A stretch of 64,000 nt of DNA, taken from positions 44,654 to 108,653 of the forward strand of contig VSNG01000009.1 in the NCBI GenBank assembly GCA_009774175.1, given 5' to 3'. The stretch is from Lachnospiraceae bacterium. GTDB taxonomy: Bacteria; Bacillota; Clostridia; Lachnospirales; Lachnospiraceae. Each line of letters starts with the position of its first letter. The stretch's first letter is position 1. The notes beneath the pieces were generated by a model. It had not been told where the DNA came from. It did no database searches and saw only the letters and a list, made by a program, of their open reading frames with translations. This document shows, in pieces, positions 16,827-25,626 of the stretch. The translations under genes were made by a program, and so were the position numbers.

Positions 16827-17702
16827 TCAGGACAAAGAAGCGCCGGGGCATGATCGGATATCCGTTCGGCAGACAGCGCGGTATTTGCCGGGAGGCATAC
16901 CGGTAAGCCTTTTAAACAGGGTAATAAAATAATTATAATCAGAGAATCCGCAGGCGGCGGCAATGTCGCTGATTTTCATTTCCGTATGTTCGACGAGGAG
17001 GGATTTTGCCTTTTCCATACGCAGACTGCGGATATGTTCGGCGATGCCGCAGCCATAATTCTGATCGGAAATTTCGTAAAGATGGGTTTTGCCGATCTGA
17101 AAATGGCGGCACAGGTCGGTGACGCTGATCTCTTCCGTAAAATGCGAACTGATATATTCGTCGATTTGGACAGGCAGTTCTTTGCGCTGTACAATAGCCA
17201 TCCGCTCCAGACACAGATAGGAGGCCACAGCCTGCATGATGTGGGAGACGGAGAGAATGTAGTCTTCGGGAATCAGAGGGCAGGCGAAGCAGGCGGCCTT
17301 AAGAGCAGCTGTGTCGATGCGGTAGGCGGCGCAGTTTTTCTGTATGGTATTCCAGCCTTCCTCGTGGCTTTTGTAGGAAAATACGTGGCCGAAGAGCAGA
17401 TAGCCGATCACGATGTTGCCAAGCGTAAGAGGCGCAATGCTTTCTGTCAATCCGGCGTGACAACGATAGGTAAGGGCGTTGCGGCTGCTTGCGGCCATCT
17501 CGCAGGCATGGGCATCGCAGCGTGCGCATGCCGCTGCGGCCGCCGGGTCAGTGCGGATGATGCGGCAGCAGGGCGCGATATGTTCCGGATAAGCGGTCAG
17601 CTCATGGAAAGCGTCGTCGAATACCGTGATCCGCAGTTTGGTGATGTTATGAAAATCCTGCAGCAGGGAATTCAGTTTGGAAAGATTAAAGGTAGAAATC
17701 AT
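16827..17702 (-). CDS. AraC-family regulator with an N-terminal PocR sensory domain
   Basis: A 291-residue transcription factor. The N-terminal 170 residues form a Cys-rich PocR-type domain (PCCRIIRTDP, CARCDAHAC, YRCHAGL), known in propanediol-utilisation regulators. The C-terminal 100 residues hold two AraC helix-turn-helix motifs (ISVTDLCRHFQIGKTHLYEI and ISDIAAACGFSDYNYFITLF). The start at 17702 is chosen for its GGAGG at 6 bases. The gene is divergent from the isomerase-kinase-epimerase sugar cluster, which it probably controls in response to a sugar or diol product; that assignment is inference from position. Confidence 0.88.
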   Translation of the reverse strand: MISTFNLSKLNSLLQDFHNITKLRITVFDDAFHELTAYPEHIAPCCRIIRTDPAAAAACARCDAHACEMAASSRNALTYRCHAGLTESIAPLTLGNIVIGYLLFGHVFSYKSHEEGWNTIQKNCAAYRIDTAALKAACFACPLIPEDYILSVSHIMQAVASYLCLERMAIVQRKELPVQIDEYISSHFTEEISVTDLCRHFQIGKTHLYEISDQNYGCGIAEHIRSLRMEKAKSLLVEHTEMKISDIAAACGFSDYNYFITLFKRLTGMPPGKYRAVCRTDIRSCPGASLS

Positions 17703-17907
17703 AATAACCTCCATGCCGACCTGTCCGGCGGCGCCTTATCGGTTTTCGGTATAAATAAATTATAACAGTTTAGCGAACAAATTCAAAGAAAAAGGGACGG
17801 AAGTCTATATATTTTTCAATGGCAAAAGATTAGAATAAGAGCATAATCAAAAAGGAAACAGCGGCTGTGGAGGCAGCTGCGCCATAAGGGCAAGGAGGAC
17901 GAACAAA

Positions 17908-19311
17908 ATGAGAAAGATGACGTTTGCACTGTGTTTTTGTAACCGTGGATTTATGCCGGGAGAACTGATTTATGGAGCCAGGGAAGATATGATTCAGGCT
18001 GTGACGCAGGCGGGTTATGATTATATTGCCATGGATGCGGCGCTTACCCGTTATGGCGGCGTGGAGACAAGGGATGAGGGACTGCTTTATGCCAAGTGGC
18101 TTAAGGAGCATGAGGGACAATACGACGGTGTGATCTTTTCCATGCCGATTTTTGCGGATGAAAACGGAGCCATTACGGCTTTGCAGGATGCGGGGGCGCC
18201 CATATTGATGCAGGCTTATCCCGATGAGATCGGAAAGATGGATTTTGCCCACAGGCGCGACGCTTTCTGTGGGAAATTTTCCGTGACGGACGTATTTACG
18301 CAGTATCAGGTGCCTTTTACGGTGCTCAAACCCCATGTAGTGCATCCCCTCAGTGAAAAGTTTGCGGAAAATCTCAGGGACTTTGCGGCTGTCTGCCGGG
18401 TCGTGAACGGTATGAAGCGTTGTAATATCGGCTGCATCGGCGCTAGAACGACGGCTTTTAAAACGGTTAGGTTCGATGAGATAGCCATGCAGAAGTATGG
18501 GATCAATGTGGAATCCTTTGATCTTTCCGAGCTTGTTTTTAAGGTTGGAAAGCTGGACGATCAGGATGAGAAAGTCACGACGAAAAAGGCGGCGCTGGAA
18601 GCCTATACCGATTTCTCCGGTGTGTCTGAGGAGAAAAAGAATACCCTTGCCAAAATTTCGGTGGTAATTGACGAATACATAGAGACCTATCATCTTGATG
18701 CGCTGGCGCTTCGCTGCTGGAATGAGATGGAGGAGATTTTACGGGTCTGTCCCTGCGTACTGCTCTCGGAACTGAATGACCGCGGCATTACGGCGTCCTG
18801 TGAGATTGATATGTGTTCCGCCGTCACCATGCGGGCGATGGCCTTAGCCAGCGAGACGCCCACTACGGTTCTTGACTGGAATAATAATTACGGCGACGAT
18901 GAAAACAAGGTGATTCTGTTCCATTGCGGCCCGGTGCCCAATTCACTGATGACGGACAGGGGCAAAGTGACCAGTCACAAAATGTTCGATAAGACCGATG
19001 CAGGAAGCGGATGCGGCACTTGCGAAGGACGTATGAAGGCAGGGGACATTACCCTTTCCAACTGTCAGACGAAGGATGGAAAGCTGATTGTGTATGCTTC
19101 TGAGGCGCAGTTTACCGAGGATGAGATTGAAGAGGCGTTTTTTGGCTGTGCGGCGGTCTGCGAGATCCCGGATATGCAGAATAAGCTGATCAGGCTGGCC
19201 AGAGGCGGTTTTAAGCATCACACGTCGGTGGGGGCAGGACACATGAAGGAAATTTTGAAGGAAGCTTTTGTCACTTATCTGGGATACGAGTGGGTGGAGA
19301 TAGACAGTTAG
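17908..19311 (+). CDS. L-fucose/L-arabinose isomerase family protein
   Basis: A 467-residue protein of the FucI/AraA fold, which converts aldoses to ketoses using a divalent metal. Recognisable parts are an N-terminal Rossmann-like domain, NIGCIGARTTAFKTVRFDE in the middle, and the conserved C-terminal CGTCEGRMKAGDITLSNCQT region. Shorter than classical FucI (about 590), it belongs to the fucose isomerase-like group of unclear substrate. GGAGG lies 9 bases before the ATG. An FGGY kinase follows 56 bases later, and a DUF4432 epimerase after that. Substrate could be fucose, rhamnose, ribose-type or a rarer sugar. Confidence 0.85.
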   Translation: MRKMTFALCFCNRGFMPGELIYGAREDMIQAVTQAGYDYIAMDAALTRYGGVETRDEGLLYAKWLKEHEGQYDGVIFSMPIFADENGAITALQDAGAPILMQAYPDEIGKMDFAHRRDAFCGKFSVTDVFTQYQVPFTVLKPHVVHPLSEKFAENLRDFAAVCRVVNGMKRCNIGCIGARTTAFKTVRFDEIAMQKYGINVESFDLSELVFKVGKLDDQDEKVTTKKAALEAYTDFSGVSEEKKNTLAKISVVIDEYIETYHLDALALRCWNEMEEILRVCPCVLLSELNDRGITASCEIDMCSAVTMRAMALASETPTTVLDWNNNYGDDENKVILFHCGPVPNSLMTDRGKVTSHKMFDKTDAGSGCGTCEGRMKAGDITLSNCQTKDGKLIVYASEAQFTEDEIEEAFFGCAAVCEIPDMQNKLIRLARGGFKHHTSVGAGHMKEILKEAFVTYLGYEWVEIDS

Positions 19312-19367
19312 CCGAAATCGGACGTTGCTTTTGGGCGGCGCAGGAAAGAAAAGAGGTGCGGCAAATT

Positions 19368-20879
19368 ATGAAAATAGCGGGACTGGATATTGGAACCACA
19401 GGCTGCAAGCTGACGGTGTTTTCAGAAGAAGGACGTGATATTGACCGGGCTTACCGGGATTATCCCGTTACCAGAGGCGGCAGCCGGCATGAAGTGGATG
19501 TAGAGAATATCATGGAGAGCGTGCTTTCGGTCTTAAAGACAATGGGAGCAAAATACCCGGATATCAGCGGAATCGGCGTCACCAGCTTCGGGGAAACTTT
19601 TGTATTTACCGACGGGGAGGGAAAGCCGCTTCACCGGGCCATGCTCTATACCGATCCAAGAGGCAGGGAAGAATGCCGGGAGCTGACTGAGAGAATGGAG
19701 GGACGAAGGATAGCCGCCATTACGGGCCTTCGCCCCCATGAGATGTACAGTATTCCTAAAATGATGTGGATCAGGAAAAACCGGCCGGAGATTTACGGGC
19801 AGGCGCGGCATGCTTTTTTGATGGAAGATTATGTGGTGTTTCATCTGACCGGGAAAGCCAGGATTGATTATTCTCTGGCGGCCAGAACCATGGCATTTGA
19901 CATCGCGTCTCTTTCCTGGAGCAGGGAGATCTTTGCGATGGCAGGGATCGACATGGGACTGATGTCTGAGGCGGTGCCAATCGGAACCCCGGCGGGTACG
20001 CTTCTTCCGGCCATGGCTCGTAAGACGGGGCTTTCGGAGGAGACGCAGATCGTCAGCATCAGTCATGATCAGGTGGCGGCCGCCGTGGGTGCGGGTATGT
20101 TTGACGCCGGGACGGCGGTGGAAGGCGCGGGGACGGTGGAATGCATTACGCCTGTGTACGACGGACTTCCGCCCTCCGATGTTATGTATGAGGGATATTT
20201 TTCCGTGGTGCCTTATGTGATTCCGGGTAAGTACGTGTGCTATGCCTTTTCCTATACGGGCGGCGCGCTGATTCAGTGGTGTGTGGATACCCTGGCAAAG
20301 AAGGAGAAGGAGCTGGCGGCGGCGGAAGGAATTTCCGTGCATGAATATCTGGAAAGGGAATATGTGCGCGAGCATGGAGAGGCAGGCGCGGCGGAGCCTA
20401 CGGGACTTCTGGTGCTTCCCCACTTTGCAGGGGCGGCGACTCCGTATATGGATACCGGTTCAAAGGGGGCGGTGATCGGTCTGACGGCGGCTCACACGGT
20501 CAGCGATATTTACCGGGCCTGTATGGAGGGGGTTGCCTGCGAGATGATGCTTAATCTGGAATGGCTGAAAGGTTCCGGCATTCGGTTTCAGATGCTGCAT
20601 GCCACCGGAGGAGGCGCGCGTTCCCGTGTATGGACACAGATGAAGGCGGATATTCTGAATATCCCCTTTACCACATTACGGACTTCCAACGCGGGAACGG
20701 TGGGAAGCGCCATGCTGACAGGAACAGCTGTGGGCTGTTTTAGCAGTCTTGAAGACGCCGCTGCCCATATGGTAGAAAAGGCGCAGGTATATCTGCCGGA
20801 CGCTGGGAGACATGAAAGATACATGGAGGTTTACAGCCGCTACCGCAGGGTGTATGATGCAGTCAGAGGGTTAGTATGA
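19368..20879 (+). CDS. FGGY-family carbohydrate kinase
   Basis: A 503-residue sugar kinase. The N-terminal phosphate-binding loop is GLDIGTTGCKLTVFSEEG. The family signature is visible around MEDYVVFHLTGKARIDYS, and the C-terminal ATPase half around HATGGGARSRVWTQMKADIL. These enzymes phosphorylate the ketose from the isomerase step. The start at 19368 is set by AGAGGTG and the immediate onset of the kinase fold; an upstream in-frame ATG at 19290 falls within the isomerase gene. It is second in the isomerase-kinase-epimerase operon. Closest subfamily (xylulo-, rhamnulo- or fuculokinase) cannot be settled by eye. Confidence 0.9.
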   Translation: MKIAGLDIGTTGCKLTVFSEEGRDIDRAYRDYPVTRGGSRHEVDVENIMESVLSVLKTMGAKYPDISGIGVTSFGETFVFTDGEGKPLHRAMLYTDPRGREECRELTERMEGRRIAAITGLRPHEMYSIPKMMWIRKNRPEIYGQARHAFLMEDYVVFHLTGKARIDYSLAARTMAFDIASLSWSREIFAMAGIDMGLMSEAVPIGTPAGTLLPAMARKTGLSEETQIVSISHDQVAAAVGAGMFDAGTAVEGAGTVECITPVYDGLPPSDVMYEGYFSVVPYVIPGKYVCYAFSYTGGALIQWCVDTLAKKEKELAAAEGISVHEYLEREYVREHGEAGAAEPTGLLVLPHFAGAATPYMDTGSKGAVIGLTAAHTVSDIYRACMEGVACEMMLNLEWLKGSGIRFQMLHATGGGARSRVWTQMKADILNIPFTTLRTSNAGTVGSAMLTGTAVGCFSSLEDAAAHMVEKAQVYLPDAGRHERYMEVYSRYRRVYDAVRGLV

Positions 20880-20927
20880 AACAGGGATAAGAAGGTCAGG
20901 AATGACGCTTCGTAATGGAGGTAGCAA

Positions 20928-21896
20928 ATGAATTCTTATATTGGTCATGAATCGCAGATTGGCGGGGTAGAGGAACACCGTCTTGTGGGCGGAAAGGGAG
21001 ACGGAATGCGTCTTTTGCAGGCGGAGAATGGAAAGGGGCTTATGATGACCCTGTGCCCGGACCGCTGCCTGGATATTTCCAGACTCCGTGTAAACGGTGT
21101 GAATATGGGGTATTTTTCCGCCTGCGGCTATGTGGCGCCGGCCTATTATGAGGGGACGGGCGATAACTGGCTTAAGAGCTTTACGGCGGGATTTCTTACG
21201 ACCTGCGGTCTGCAGGCGGTAGGCACGCCCTGTACCGACGACGGGGAGGAGCTTCCCTTGCACGGTTCCATCGGCAATCTGCCGGCGGAGCAGGTGTACT
21301 GGCAGGAGGAGGCGGAGTGCATTCGGGTGTACGGTGTGATCAAAGACGAAACGATCTTTGGCAGGAAGCTGGTTCTTCGCCGGGAGATTGAGATATCGAA
21401 ACGGGAAAACAGCTTTGTGATCCGGGATGAGATGGAGAATACGGGAGACCGTGTGGAACCGCTGGAGGTTCTCTATCATATGAATATGGGATATCCGCTT
21501 CTGGATGAGGAGAGCATTGTAAAGATTCCAGCGAAAGAAGTGCTGCCCAGAAACGATCATGCGGCGGAGGATATCGACAACTGTCTGCAGATGGAAAAAC
21601 CGCAGGCAGGTTATGAAGAACGGTGCTATTATCATAAATTTAGCGGGAAGGAAGGGCGCGCGTCGATCTGCCAGCGGAAGATCGGTATGGAGCTTGCGAT
21701 TACCTTTGACGCTGAAAATCTGGACGGCTTTGTGGAGTGGAAGATGATGGGCGTGCGGGATTACGTGCTGGGTCTTGAGTGCGGCAACTGTTATCCCGAC
21801 GGAAGAGACGTCATGCGAAAGATCGGTATGCTCAAATTTTTACAGCCGGGGGAAAAGAAACGCTATGAGGTGAAGGTGGAGATCAAAAAGCTTTGA
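20928..21896 (+). CDS. DUF4432 aldose 1-epimerase family protein
   Basis: A 322-residue beta-sandwich protein of the galactose-mutarotase-like superfamily, DUF4432 group. Characteristic stretches are CPDRCLDISRLRVNGVNMGY, TAGFLTTCGLQAVG and LPLHGSIGNLPAEQV, with the acid/base His in LHGS and a distal EWKMMGVRDYVLGLECGNC segment that supplies Glu. It likely interconverts anomers of the sugar handled by the preceding isomerase and kinase. It is the last gene of the operon; a terminator starts at its stop codon. Confidence 0.85.
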   Translation: MNSYIGHESQIGGVEEHRLVGGKGDGMRLLQAENGKGLMMTLCPDRCLDISRLRVNGVNMGYFSACGYVAPAYYEGTGDNWLKSFTAGFLTTCGLQAVGTPCTDDGEELPLHGSIGNLPAEQVYWQEEAECIRVYGVIKDETIFGRKLVLRREIEISKRENSFVIRDEMENTGDRVEPLEVLYHMNMGYPLLDEESIVKIPAKEVLPRNDHAAEDIDNCLQMEKPQAGYEERCYYHKFSGKEGRASICQRKIGMELAITFDAENLDGFVEWKMMGVRDYVLGLECGNCYPDGRDVMRKIGMLKFLQPGEKKRYEVKVEIKKL

Positions 21897-21920
21897 AAAG
21901 GGAAGTGGTTTTTCCCTTTT
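21896..21920 (+). terminator. Rho-independent terminator after the sugar operon
   Basis: Arms AAAAGGGAA (21896-21904) and TTCCCTTTT (21912-21920) enclose a 7-base loop; the 3' arm ends in a T run. It begins at the last base of the epimerase stop codon. Confidence 0.75.
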
Positions 21921-21998
21921 TGATGGCGGTGCTGTTATTGCTGACAGGAGAGCCGGAAGGGTGGGAAGTACCCGGACAGGAAGACAGGGAGGAAAAGA

Positions 21999-22700
21999 AT
22001 GATTGACGAGATACAAAAGGAACTGTTTGCGCTGCAGGACACGGCATACCGTGACTTTCAGGCAAAGCTGATCCCCAATCTGGAGAACGGTTCCATGATC
22101 GGCGTGCGGACGCCGGCGCTTCGTAAACTGGCAAAGCAGATGGCAAGGAGGGAAGATATCGGTGTATTTCTGGAAACCCTTCCCCACACTTATTTTGATG
22201 AGAACCAGCTTCACGCTTTTATCATTTCGGAGAGAAAAGACTTTGCCCAGTGCGTGGCAGAGCTTTCTGCGTTTCTGCCTTTTATGGATAACTGGGCGAC
22301 CTGCGACCAGCTGTCTCCGAAGGTATTTAAGAAGCACAGGCGGGAACTGCTGCCTTATATCGGGGAGTGGATTACCTCTGACCGGACTTATACGGTGCGG
22401 TTTGCCGTCGGTATGCTGATGGAACATTTTCTGGACGAGGATTTTGATCCGGCATATCCGGAAATGGTTTCCAAGATCCGCTCGGATGCGTATTATATTA
22501 ATATGATGATAGCGTGGTACTTTGCCACGGCGCTTGCGAAACAGTATGAGACCGTACTGCCGTATATGGAGGAAGCAAGACTTGCGCCGTGGACGCACAA
22601 TAAGGCGATTCAGAAGTCGCTTGAGAGTAACCGCATCACACCGCAGCAGAAAGCATATTTGAGAAGTTTAAAAGTATCGCTAAAGGAGAAGCTAAAATGA
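21999..22700 (+). CDS. AlkD-type DNA alkylation repair protein
   Basis: A 233-residue HEAT-like repeat DNA glycosylase that excises bulky or cationic N3/N7-alkylated purines. The family features are IGVRTPALRKLAKQMA, the tryptophan/aspartate-rich FMDNWATCDQL, and the repeated helical pairs through TDRTYTVRFAVGMLM-like and YYINMMIAWYFATALA. Length matches AlkD-like proteins. The next gene (VOC) overlaps by 4 bases (ATGA), so they are translationally coupled. A role in defence against alkylating toxins is inferred from the family. Confidence 0.9.
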   Translation: MIDEIQKELFALQDTAYRDFQAKLIPNLENGSMIGVRTPALRKLAKQMARREDIGVFLETLPHTYFDENQLHAFIISERKDFAQCVAELSAFLPFMDNWATCDQLSPKVFKKHRRELLPYIGEWITSDRTYTVRFAVGMLMEHFLDEDFDPAYPEMVSKIRSDAYYINMMIAWYFATALAKQYETVLPYMEEARLAPWTHNKAIQKSLESNRITPQQKAYLRSLKVSLKEKLK

Positions 22701-23080
22701 AGATAGATCATGTTGCCATGTACGTGAAAGATTTGGAGGGCGTAAGACAGTTTTTTATGAAGTATCTGGGCGCGGTGTCAAACGACGGATATTATAACAA
22801 AACGACGGATTTTCGTTCCTATTTTCTGGCCTTTGAGGACGGTATGCGGCTGGAAATTATGAACAAACCCGGAATGGAAGACCCGGAAAAAACGCTTAAC
22901 AGGACAGGGTTTATTCACCTTGCGTTCAACGTTGGAAGCCGGGAGGCGGTGGATGAACTGACAGCCCGCCTGCGAAAGGACGGCTATCAGGTTGTGAGCG
23001 GCCCTAGAACCACAGGCGACGGGTACTATGAAAGCTGTATCGTGGCTGTAGAGGAAAACCAGATTGAGATTACGGTTTAG
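22697..23080 (+). CDS. VOC (glyoxalase/bleomycin-resistance) family protein
   Basis: A 127-residue single VOC domain built of two beta-alpha-beta-beta-beta units. Metal-binding residues are likely His4 (KIDHVAMYV), Glu54 (RLEIMN), His74 (GFIHLAFNVG) and Glu124 (NQIEITV). Family members act as lyases, dioxygenases or drug-binding proteins. It is coupled by ATGA overlap to the AlkD gene and followed 17 bases later by an acetyltransferase; the trio resembles a small detoxification operon. Confidence 0.85.
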   Translation: MKIDHVAMYVKDLEGVRQFFMKYLGAVSNDGYYNKTTDFRSYFLAFEDGMRLEIMNKPGMEDPEKTLNRTGFIHLAFNVGSREAVDELTARLRKDGYQVVSGPRTTGDGYYESCIVAVEENQIEITV

Positions 23081-23097
23081 GAGAACGGAAAAGGCGG

Positions 23098-23865
23098 ATG
23101 ACAAACAAGGAAATTCTTCATATTGCAATGAGACAGTCCGCTTTGGATATTAACTGCAATGAGGCGGATTTTTTATGCGATTATCCCGTTATTGTAAAAT
23201 CCCGTCTAGGGTCGCAGGCAAGAAAATACTATAAGGAGCCTATTACCTGTAATCTGGTTTCCTATGGCAATAATATTGTGGCTTCCGTGACGGATGAATA
23301 CAGAGAACTGATCAAAGAATATGTAAATAAGTTTACCTTTTATCACTGCTTTGAGACGCCTAATCTGAACTGGCTGAGCGAGAGACTGCTGCCGAGAGGA
23401 CAGAAGGTTTGTTTTATGGCCGAGTATTATCTGCCGGATGCGGATCATTTTCAGGTATTGCCCTGCGGCTGTGAGACCCGGGTTCTGGGGCCGGCGGATT
23501 TTGAGGAGCTATACAGGCCGGAGTGGAGCAACGCTTTGTGCGAGGACAGAAAGGAGCTGGATGTTCTGGGGGTCGGCGCATACGAAGGCGGGAAGCTGGT
23601 GGGGATGGCGGGTGCGTCCGCCGATTGCGATACCATGTGGCAGATCGGCATCGACGTGCTGCCGGAGTACAGAAGGCGGGGAGTCGGGGCGGCGCTTACC
23701 GGGAAGCTTGCGAAAGAGATTTTAGAAAGAGAAAAGGTGCCTTTTTACTGTTCCGCCTGGTCAAATATCCGATCCGTGAGAAACGCGGTTAAAAGCGGTT
23801 TCATTCCCGCGTGGGTAGAGACAACGGTGAAGCCTGCGGCGGTTGTGGACGAGATGAACAAGTGA
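23098..23865 (+). CDS. GNAT family N-acetyltransferase
   Basis: A 255-residue protein with a C-terminal GNAT domain; the acetyl-CoA-binding motif A reads IDVLPEYRRRGVGAALTGKL (about residues 187-206), followed by VPFYCSAWSNIRSVRNAVKSGF, typical of motif B. The N-terminal 120 residues form a less conserved extension (NEADFLCDYPVIV) seen in Clostridial GNAT proteins of unknown substrate. It is the last gene before a strong terminator. Confidence 0.88.
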   Translation: MTNKEILHIAMRQSALDINCNEADFLCDYPVIVKSRLGSQARKYYKEPITCNLVSYGNNIVASVTDEYRELIKEYVNKFTFYHCFETPNLNWLSERLLPRGQKVCFMAEYYLPDADHFQVLPCGCETRVLGPADFEELYRPEWSNALCEDRKELDVLGVGAYEGGKLVGMAGASADCDTMWQIGIDVLPEYRRRGVGAALTGKLAKEILEREKVPFYCSAWSNIRSVRNAVKSGFIPAWVETTVKPAAVVDEMNK

Positions 23866-23885
23866 AGTGAAAGTGCAAAAAAATA

Positions 23886-23920
23886 AAAAGCTGGACGCAG
23901 AAATGCGTACAGCTTTTTTT
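23886..23920 (+). terminator. Strong rho-independent terminator
   Basis: Stem AAAAGCTG(g)ACGCA / TGCGT(a)CAGCTTTT with a GAAA tetraloop and a run of seven T (23914-23920). It ends the AlkD-VOC-GNAT operon. The following 262 bases, to the end of the convergent MATE gene, hold nothing I can recognise. Confidence 0.85.
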
Positions 23921-24182
23921 ATAGAATAATCCCTTCTGCGAAATCTGACAGCCATGATGTTTCGTGTTGTTTGTTACAATATCAGAATCTATCATGATTC
24001 CTCATAATTATACCCATATCAATATTGTCTGCCAATTCGCGCTTTCCCGGTTTACGCAAACCTACACAATACCTATATCGTAAGCACCAAATATTCCTGC
24101 AGATTTTCCAATCAATTGGTTTCCTCTGTAATTGCAGGAGAACGATATTTAACAGGATGAACCTGTGAAAAAGAAAATTCAG

Positions 24183-25520
24183 TTATACTGGAAGAGAGAG
24201 GGTTTTCACTGCTTTCCGATAAAAGCAGACTGACAACACCATGGCGATAGTCCAGCCGACAGGCCATGCGCACCAGATGCCCACCGCGGATTTGGTCAGA
24301 TCGGAAAGAAGGAAAGCCAGAACCACGCGTAAAATCAGGTCGGTAAAGGTGGCGATCATGAACTGCCGCATGGCGCTGACGCCGCGCAGAATCCCGTCCG
24401 CCACTAATTTTGCCGATACGACGAAATAGAAGGGAGACAGAATCCATAAAAACTGCCTTCCAGTCAGGAGCGCAGAAGCCGCATCCTGTTCCATGAACAG
24501 AAGGAGCAGATATTTACCTGCAAAAATATAGATGACACAGAATGGAATACACAGACACCACACCATTTTCAGGCCGGCACGGAATCCCTCTCCGATCCGG
24601 CTGAATTTATGCGCGCCCAGATTTTGGGCGGAAAAGTTGGAGATGCCGTTTCCGATTGTGGTGAAGGAGGTAATCACCATATTGTTCAGCTTTACGGCGG
24701 CGGAATAGCCAGCCATGACAGAAGGGCCGAAGCCGTTTATTACGCTCTGGATCAGGATGTTGCCGATGGAGATAAAGCTTTGCTGTAGAATGCTTGGGAT
24801 GGCGATGAGGGCAATTTTTTTCAGAATATTCGAATCAAACAAAGGGGATTTTTTAGTGGTTTCAATCTTTTTAAGACGCCTCCCTACCGTGAGGACGGCA
24901 AGGACACAACTCACGCCCTGACACAGAAAGGTCGCCCAGGCAACGCCCGCCACACCCATGTGAAAGACTTTTACAAACAGAATATCCATGGCGATGTTTG
25001 CAGTGGAGGAGACCGCCAGAAAATAAAAGGGGGTTTTGGAATCTCCCAGCGCTGAAAAAATACCGGTAGCAATATTATAGAAAAAGACAAAGGGCAGTCC
25101 CCATACATAAATGTCCAGATACAGTCTGGAGTCTGCAAAAACCTCTTCGGGCGTATGGATCATAGTAAGGAGCGGACGGCATCCCAGAATACCGAACAGC
25201 ATGAGCAGGCCGCAGAGGACGGCGCTTGCAATACAGGCCGTGGTTACTGCGGTTTTCAGTCTGACGTAGTCTTTAGCGCCGAACAGCTGCGAGACAATGA
25301 CGGAACAGCCGATATTACAGCCGAAGGCAAAGGCAATAAAGATCAGGGTGATTTCGTAGCTGTTACCTACGGCGGCAAGCGCGTTTTCACCGATAAATCT
25401 GCCCGCAACCAGAGAATCCGCTATGTTGTATAACTGCTGAAAGATGATGCTGCCAAACAGCGGAAGGCAAAACTGCCAGAGAACCGATTCCGCCCTGCCC
25501 TGCGTTAAATCCTTATTCAT
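24183..25520 (-). CDS. MATE family efflux transporter (second copy)
   Basis: A 445-residue, about 12-helix MATE protein, distinct in sequence from the one at 1857. Characteristic parts are FQQLYNIADSLVAGRFIGENALAAVG in the first half and SVINGFGPSVMAGYSAAVKL in the second. The start at 25520 (MNKDLTQG) is preferred because GAAGGGA precedes it; in-frame ATGs at 25550 and 25556 lack one. It is divergent from a LysR-type regulator gene, the usual arrangement for a locally controlled pump. Substrate unknown. Confidence 0.9.
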   Translation of the reverse strand: MNKDLTQGRAESVLWQFCLPLFGSIIFQQLYNIADSLVAGRFIGENALAAVGNSYEITLIFIAFAFGCNIGCSVIVSQLFGAKDYVRLKTAVTTACIASAVLCGLLMLFGILGCRPLLTMIHTPEEVFADSRLYLDIYVWGLPFVFFYNIATGIFSALGDSKTPFYFLAVSSTANIAMDILFVKVFHMGVAGVAWATFLCQGVSCVLAVLTVGRRLKKIETTKKSPLFDSNILKKIALIAIPSILQQSFISIGNILIQSVINGFGPSVMAGYSAAVKLNNMVITSFTTIGNGISNFSAQNLGAHKFSRIGEGFRAGLKMVWCLCIPFCVIYIFAGKYLLLLFMEQDAASALLTGRQFLWILSPFYFVVSAKLVADGILRGVSAMRQFMIATFTDLILRVVLAFLLSDLTKSAVGIWCAWPVGWTIAMVLSVCFYRKAVKTLSLPV

Positions 25521-25561
25521 AAAATCAAATCCCTTCTGTGGTTTACTCATTTCCAAAGATG

Positions 25562-25585
25562 TATTATAATACGCTTTGTATAATA
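25562..25585. promoter_or_regulatory. Inverted repeat in the MATE/LysR divergent promoter
   Basis: TATTATA (25562-25568) and TATAATA (25579-25585) form perfect 7-base arms around a 10-base spacer. The left arm is part of a 12-base perfect palindrome (GTATTATAATAC, 25561-25572). TATAAT at 25579-25584 could serve as a -10 element. The dyad is a good candidate for the LysR-type regulator's own site. Confidence 0.5.
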
Positions 25586-25626
25586 TGAAAAATATATATA
25601 TTACATGGAAGGAATATAAAAAATGT

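Noticed and set aside
23921..24182. Possible small RNA or riboswitch in the gap before the MATE gene
   Set aside because: No conserved riboswitch core, strong hairpin or promoter could be recognised by reading; nothing beyond AT-rich spacer is supported.
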